DNA of 64,000 nucleotides from the NCBI RefSeq assembly GCF_017349295.1, contig NZ_JAFMPK010000027.1, positions 1 through 64,000 on the forward strand, given 5' to 3'. How positions within the stretch are numbered: position 1 is the first letter of the stretch; every line of letters starts with the position of its first letter. Shown piece after piece: positions 61,557 to 64,000 of this stretch. The position numbers and the translations under genes are program-made. Source of the DNA: Myceligenerans salitolerans. Lineage in GTDB: Bacteria; Actinomycetota; Actinomycetes; Actinomycetales; Cellulomonadaceae. Below the pieces are notes generated by a model. It worked only from the letters and a program-made list of their open reading frames with translations. It had not been told where the DNA came from and did not search any database.

Positions 61557-62279
61557 TCACACCAGCTCGGCGTCGTGCACCATGATCGCGACCTGGACGC
61601 GGTTCTCGGCGTCCAGTTTTGTCAGGATGCGGCCCACGTGGGTCTTCACGGTCGACTCGCTCATGTACAGATCGGCGGCGATCTGGGCGTTGGACAGTCC
61701 TCTTCCGATGGCGACCGCGACGTCCCTCTCGCGTTCCGTGAGCGCCGCGAGGCGGGCGGCGGCCCGTTCCGCGCGATCGTCCCGGGGGCGCGCCACCGAG
61801 GCGATGAGCTGTGCGGTGACGCTTGGTGACAGGGTCGGCTGCCCCGCGGCCGCCGCCCGCACCGCCTCGACGAGCTTCTCCGGCGGCGTGTCCTTGAGGA
61901 GGAATCCGGCCGCACCGGCCCGAAGCGCGTCCAGCACGAGTTCGTCGGTGTCGAACGTGGTCAGGACGATGACCCGCGGCGACGGTCCCGCGGCGACGAG
62001 CGTGCGTGTCGCGGTCAGCCCGTCCATGCGCGGCATACGGATGTCCATGAGCACCACGTCGGGGCGGAGCCGGCGCACGAGCTCCAGCCCGGCGGCGCCG
62101 TCGGACGCCTCGCCGACGACCTCGACGTCGGACGCACCACCGAGGATCAGCTTGAGCCCGGCGCGGACCAGGGTCTCGTCGTCGACGAGGAGGACCTTGA
62201 TCCGGGACGACGGCGGGCCGGGGGTGGGCCGGCCGGCGCCGGCACCTGCTGGTCGGAACTCGGTCGCGTCGCTCGTCAT
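61557..62279 (-). CDS. NarL/LuxR-type response regulator
   Basis: 240-aa response regulator. The receiver domain has acidic pocket LLVDDETLVRAG, phospho-acceptor Asp in DVVLMDIRMPRMDG and Lys in GFLLKDTPPEKLVEAVRA. A LuxR HTH follows (LTERERDVAVAIGRGLSNAQIAADLYMSESTVKTHVGRIL). The ATG at 62279 overlaps the sensor kinase stop by 4 bp. An N-terminal tail of about 25 residues precedes the receiver. Targets unknown. Confidence 0.92.
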   Translation of the reverse strand: MTSDATEFRPAGAGAGRPTPGPPSSRIKVLLVDDETLVRAGLKLILGGASDVEVVGEASDGAAGLELVRRLRPDVVLMDIRMPRMDGLTATRTLVAAGPSPRVIVLTTFDTDELVLDALRAGAAGFLLKDTPPEKLVEAVRAAAAGQPTLSPSVTAQLIASVARPRDDRAERAAARLAALTERERDVAVAIGRGLSNAQIAADLYMSESTVKTHVGRILTKLDAENRVQVAIMVHDAELV

Positions 62280-63571
62280 GATGCCGCCCACGGTAGCCAG
62301 GCCCGCACCACGAAGCGACCACCGTCCGGCCCGTACCGCAGGTGCCCGCCGGCGAGCTCGGTGCGCTCGGTCAGGCCCATGAGGCCCAGGCCCGACGCGG
62401 GGAGCTCGTCCCGCGTGCCCTGCACCCGGGGATTCGCGACCGTCAGGTCGAGGCCGTCGCCGGGCATGCCGGCGATCGTCACGACAACCGGCTTGCCGGG
62501 GGCGTGCTTGCGCGCGTTGGTCAGCCCTTCCTGCACGATCCGGTACGCCGTGCGCGAGACCGCCTCGGCCAGGCTCTCGCCCGGCCCGCGACCGCCGGCC
62601 TCGGTGTCACCGGTCGCCCGGTCGTCGTGGAACGTGACGTCCACACCCGCCGACCGGCATTCGTCCAGCAGCGCCGGCAGTTCCTCCAGCGTGGGCTGCG
62701 GCCGGTGCACGTCGTCGCCCTCCGTGCCGAGCACCGCACCGCCTTCGGGCAGGTCGCGGAGGACACCCAGGATCTCCCGCAGCTCCTTCATCGCGGCGTG
62801 CGCGGAGTCGCGGATGGTCTCGGCGGTGCGCGTCACCTCCTGGCGCGGCAGGTCCTTGCGGTAGGCGAGCCCGCCGGCGTGCATCGCGACCAGGGAGATG
62901 CGATGCGCGAGGACGTCGTGCATCTCACGGGCGATCCGTGCCCGCTCGTTGGCACGGGCCTGCGCCACGCGGCCCGCCTGCTCGCGTTCCGCCGTCTCGG
63001 CACGCAGCACCAGGGAACGGACGTGGTCGCGGCGCAGCCCGATGTACGCGCCGATGGTGACGAGCAGGACGTAGTACATGACGCCGCCGACACCGACGTC
63101 GAACACGCCGTTCCACACCGGGTCGGTGACGTAGGGGGACACTTTCAGGTACGCCGTGTAGGCGGCGACGTGCACCACGCCGACGACCCCGATCGCCGTC
63201 CAGCGCCGGGTGGTCGCCAGCGAGACGATCACCATCGCCGCGGCGCCCGTGGCTGAGGTGGACGCCGCCGTGAAGCACGTCAGCACGAGGGCGACGGTGA
63301 ACGGCCACCTGCGCCGCAGGTGCATGAGGCCGAGGGAGAGCAGTCCGAGGAAGAGGTCCAGCGCCGCCAGCCCGCCGGACTGGACGGCACGGTCCCCCAG
63401 TTCCTCCTGCCAGGCGATGGCGGCTATTCCGAGGAACCCGAAGCACGCGGCGACCACCGTGCGCCAGATCGCGCCCCAGACGCGTCGCCCCCGGCTCTGC
63501 ACCAGCGGTGCCCCGGCCCGGACGGCCGGGCGGGCGTCGGCACCCGGCGGGCTCGCGGCGACCGCGGTCAC
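62276..63571 (-). CDS. Two-component sensor histidine kinase (HisKA_3)
   Basis: 431-aa membrane kinase: five or six membrane segments in residues about 20-185, then the dimerization/phosphorylation box ARIAREMHDVLAHRISLVAMHAG with the phospho-His, and an HATPase domain (AYRIVQEGLTNARKHAPG... SGLGLMGLTERTELAGG). GTG start at 63571 overlaps the upstream gene stop by 4 bp. Phosphorylates the response regulator downstream. Signal unknown; there is no large sensor domain outside the membrane. Confidence 0.9.
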   Translation of the reverse strand: MTAVAASPPGADARPAVRAGAPLVQSRGRRVWGAIWRTVVAACFGFLGIAAIAWQEELGDRAVQSGGLAALDLFLGLLSLGLMHLRRRWPFTVALVLTCFTAASTSATGAAAMVIVSLATTRRWTAIGVVGVVHVAAYTAYLKVSPYVTDPVWNGVFDVGVGGVMYYVLLVTIGAYIGLRRDHVRSLVLRAETAEREQAGRVAQARANERARIAREMHDVLAHRISLVAMHAGGLAYRKDLPRQEVTRTAETIRDSAHAAMKELREILGVLRDLPEGGAVLGTEGDDVHRPQPTLEELPALLDECRSAGVDVTFHDDRATGDTEAGGRGPGESLAEAVSRTAYRIVQEGLTNARKHAPGKPVVVTIAGMPGDGLDLTVANPRVQGTRDELPASGLGLMGLTERTELAGGHLRYGPDGGRFVVRAWLPWAAS

Positions 63572-64000
63572 TGCAGCCGCCCGAACGCGTCCGCGGCGAG
63601 CAGGAAGCCCACGATGCCGAGCGTCCACGCCAGCAGGTCGCCGCTGCGCCTGCCGAACCACTCGTTGATGCGGCCGAGCGCCGGTTCGATCGCCCGGGCC
63701 GCCCCCACCCGGAGGGCGAGCAGGAGCAGCGCGGGGGCCACCATCACCGCGCAGTAGGCCACGAGCACGAGCGCGCCCGCGACCACGCCGATCCCGTTCG
63801 CCGTCAGGATGCCGATCGCGGCGAGGTACGGCAGCATCGAGGCCGCCTCGACCAGCCCGGCACCCAGCGCGGTGGCGACCACGGTGCCGGCGGACGCCTC
63901 CGCGCCCACGAGCCGGCCCTTCCAGCGCTCCATGGCCGACACCCGGCCCGACCGCTCACGACGTTCCTTCCGCCACCTGCCCACGGGACCGTCGAACAAG
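63568..64000 (-). CDS. GAP-family membrane protein, cut by the window edge
   Basis: C-terminal 143 residues of a membrane protein with at least four segments (GTVVATALGAGLVEAASMLPYLAAIGILTANGIGVVAGALVLVAYCAVMVAPALLLLALRVG and DLLAWTLGIVGFLLAADAFG). It resembles the GAP family linked to cell-wall glycolipid export in mycobacteria, which is normally above 200 aa, so the N-terminal part lies outside the window. Stop overlaps the kinase start by 4 bp, placing it in the two-component operon. Confidence 0.75.
   Translation of the reverse strand, partial: LFDGPVGRWRKERRERSGRVSAMERWKGRLVGAEASAGTVVATALGAGLVEAASMLPYLAAIGILTANGIGVVAGALVLVAYCAVMVAPALLLLALRVGAARAIEPALGRINEWFGRRSGDLLAWTLGIVGFLLAADAFGRLQ

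Overview
The window is about 72% GC, densely packed, and coded on both strands with strong codon-position GC bias. Gene content (WhiB-family regulator, AdnAB, mycoredoxin, UPF0182, DUF3107/DUF3152 proteins, an initiator tRNA of actinobacterial type) points to an actinobacterium, most likely a Micrococcales relative such as Promicromonosporaceae or Cellulomonadaceae. The species cannot be named from sequence alone. Many genes start directly at an ATG or GTG that lies 6-8 nt after a TANNNT box, so leaderless mRNAs appear common.

Left third (1-26 kb), mainly metabolism. It opens with a KDPG aldolase/KDG kinase pair, a secreted glycosyl-hydrolase-like protein and a universal stress protein. Molybdenum-cofactor genes follow (moaA, moaE, moeA), then two GT4 glycosyltransferases, a DUF1918/DUF1876 protein, a DMT permease and a hydrolase. 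Next is a branched-chain 2-oxoacid dehydrogenase operon (E1alpha, E1beta, E2) divergent from an Lrp/AsnC regulator; its E2 seems to lack the peripheral-subunit-binding domain. After it come a decayed CBM2 domain, an unusual regulator that looks like sigma-region-4 / alpha-CTD / sigma-region-4, LysE and VWA proteins, and two TetR-controlled transport or hydrolase pairs with visible operators. A secreted DUF1906 protein closes the region.

Middle (26.6-52 kb), an ancient core block. After tRNA-fMet and a solitary nicotianamine-synthase-like gene, the order UPF0182, PDZ-Lon, DUF2342, ThiF-like, WhiB7-like, UvrD2, mycoredoxin, NudC, (kinase-like), AdnB, AdnA, DUF3152, DUF3107, RhlE matches, from memory, the Mycobacterium tuberculosis Rv3193c-Rv3211 region. 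The whiB7-like gene has a leader of about 430 nt with an A-tract promoter, a 63-codon upstream ORF and an intrinsic terminator, the layout of ribosome-mediated attenuation.

Right part (52-64 kb). PHP phosphoesterase/MarC, aminopeptidase P, a glycine-rich membrane protein, an MgtE_N/CBS protein and a DUF1003 protein are followed by a clear low-GC island (about 57.3-60.0 kb). The island holds a secreted protein, a lipoprotein and a divergent HTH-only regulator whose promoter carries a 17-bp inverted repeat. A nonsense-mutated membrane-protein relic, a LOG-family protein and a NarL-type two-component system with a truncated GAP-family membrane protein complete the window.
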